In this document: piece by piece, positions 4,803-5,489 of the stretch
How positions within the stretch are numbered: position 1 is the stretch's first letter
How the letters are laid out: the number at the start of each line of letters is the position of its first letter
NCBI GenBank assembly: GCA_937907305.1
Contig: CALERQ010000078.1
Location: forward strand, 1-5,489
Origin: an uncultured Clostridia bacterium
GTDB taxonomy: Bacteria; Bacillota; Clostridia; Oscillospirales; Ruminococcaceae
Direction: 5' to 3'
DNA length: 5,489 bases
Program-made: the position numbers and the translations under genes
The notes under the pieces: generated by a model
What the model saw: only the letters and a program-made list of their open reading frames with translations
Database searches by the model: none
Told to the model about the DNA's origin: nothing

Positions 4803-5489
4803 TGGCCCGCCGAACCGAAGTGCCGCCGGGGGAGGTCATCACCATAGCCATGGCCGGCAACCCCAATGTGGGCAAAAGCACGCTGTTCAACGCGGTGACC
4901 GGCCTGAACCAGCACACCGGCAACTGGCCCGGCAAAACGGTGGCCAGCGCCGAAGGGCTCTGCCGGCACGGCGGAAAAACCTACCGCCTGGTGGATCTGC
5001 CCGGTACTTATTCGCTGCTGGCCCATTCCGCGGAGGAGGAAGTGGCCCGGAATTTCCTGTGCTTTTCCCGGCCGGAGGCGGTGTGCATCGTCTGCGACGC
5101 CACCTGCCTGGAACGGAATCTTAACCTGGTTTTTCAGACTTTGGAGATCACCCCGCGGGCGGCCATCTGCCTGAACCTGATGGACGAAGCCAAAAAGCGG
5201 AAGCTGCGCATAGAGCCTGCCCGGCTGGAGGCGCTGCTGGGGGTGCCGGTGATGGGCTGCACCGCCCGGCAGAAAAACGCCCCGGTGCGGCTTTTCTCCC
5301 TGCTGGAGCGGGCCACCGAGAACGGAGAGAAAAGACGGCCCTTTATGCCTCGGTACCCGGAGGAAATAGAAAAGGCACTGGCCCCGGTGTGCCGGGTGCT
5401 GCAAAAAAAGGACTGCCGGGGGCTTGCTCCCCGGTGGGTGGCGCTGCGGCTGCTGGAGGGCGACCCCGCCCTGATGGAGGAGCTGGACC
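4802..5489 (+). CDS. feoB: Ferrous iron transport protein B (FeoB), N-terminal part
   Basis: FeoB is the membrane permease for Fe(II), built from an N-terminal GTPase (G) domain, a helical GDI-like domain and a C-terminal membrane domain. Only the first 229 residues are in the window; the gene runs off the right edge, so the membrane part is unseen. G-domain motifs: G1 GNPNVGKST (19-27), switch I HTGNWPGKT with Thr46 (38-46), G3 DLPG (65-68), G4 NLMD (125-128), and a G5-like GCTARQ (152-157). From about residue 180 the helical domain begins. The ATG at 4802 has GGGAGG seven bases upstream and overlaps the feoA stop, so translation is probably coupled. The frame is open with no damage up to the edge. 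Confidence 0.96.
   Translation, partial: MARRTEVPPGEVITIAMAGNPNVGKSTLFNAVTGLNQHTGNWPGKTVASAEGLCRHGGKTYRLVDLPGTYSLLAHSAEEEVARNFLCFSRPEAVCIVCDATCLERNLNLVFQTLEITPRAAICLNLMDEAKKRKLRIEPARLEALLGVPVMGCTARQKNAPVRLFSLLERATENGEKRRPFMPRYPEEIEKALAPVCRVLQKKDCRGLAPRWVALRLLEGDPALMEELD

Noticed and set aside
4574..5404. Minus-strand open frame of 276 codons across feoA and feoB
   Set aside because: Shadow of two genes with full family motifs; the translation has no recognisable domain.

Overview
The window is a GC-rich, tightly packed bacterial chromosome segment. It most likely comes from a Gram-positive anaerobe of the class Clostridia, in the Oscillospiraceae/Ruminococcaceae range. Three things point there: strong AGGAGG-type ribosome binding sites, near-consensus sigma-A promoters with 17-base spacers, and the style of FeoB ('HTGNWPGKTV') and of the short YtrB-like ABC ATPase. 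The lineage is an inference from protein and signal style, not a database result. No phage, transposon, CRISPR or tRNA/rRNA gene is visible.

Layout from left to right. 1-230 is non-coding sequence downstream of pyrG. It holds several short inverted repeats, an orphan motif resembling the rRNA-operon boxA/spacer sequence, and no clear terminator. 231-1832 (minus) is pyrG, CTP synthase, complete. 1833-2323 is a 490-base intergenic region. It carries a near-perfect promoter for pyrG with a leader of about 250 bases rich in alternative hairpins, an inverted repeat, a rightward promoter-like sequence followed by two hairpins (a possible small RNA of about 80 nt), and a bidirectional terminator. 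2324-4385 (minus) is a three-gene operon: a TetR-family regulator, an ABC ATPase and an ABC-2-type permease. Its genes are joined by two ATGA stop/start overlaps. It is led by a perfect TTGACA-17-TATAAT promoter with AT-rich repeats that could be the regulator's operator, and it ends at the bidirectional terminator. 4386-4553 is the divergent intergenic region. 4554-5489 (plus) is feoA followed by the start of feoB, the ferrous iron uptake system; feoB runs off the right edge.

The window thus holds three independent units: nucleotide synthesis (UTP to CTP), a self-regulated ABC exporter cassette of unknown substrate, and Fe(II) import. Nothing in the sequence ties them functionally. The protein-coding content belongs to known families. 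The least explained parts are non-coding: the pyrG leader, the possible small RNA at about 2245-2325, and the hairpin-rich 1-230 region.
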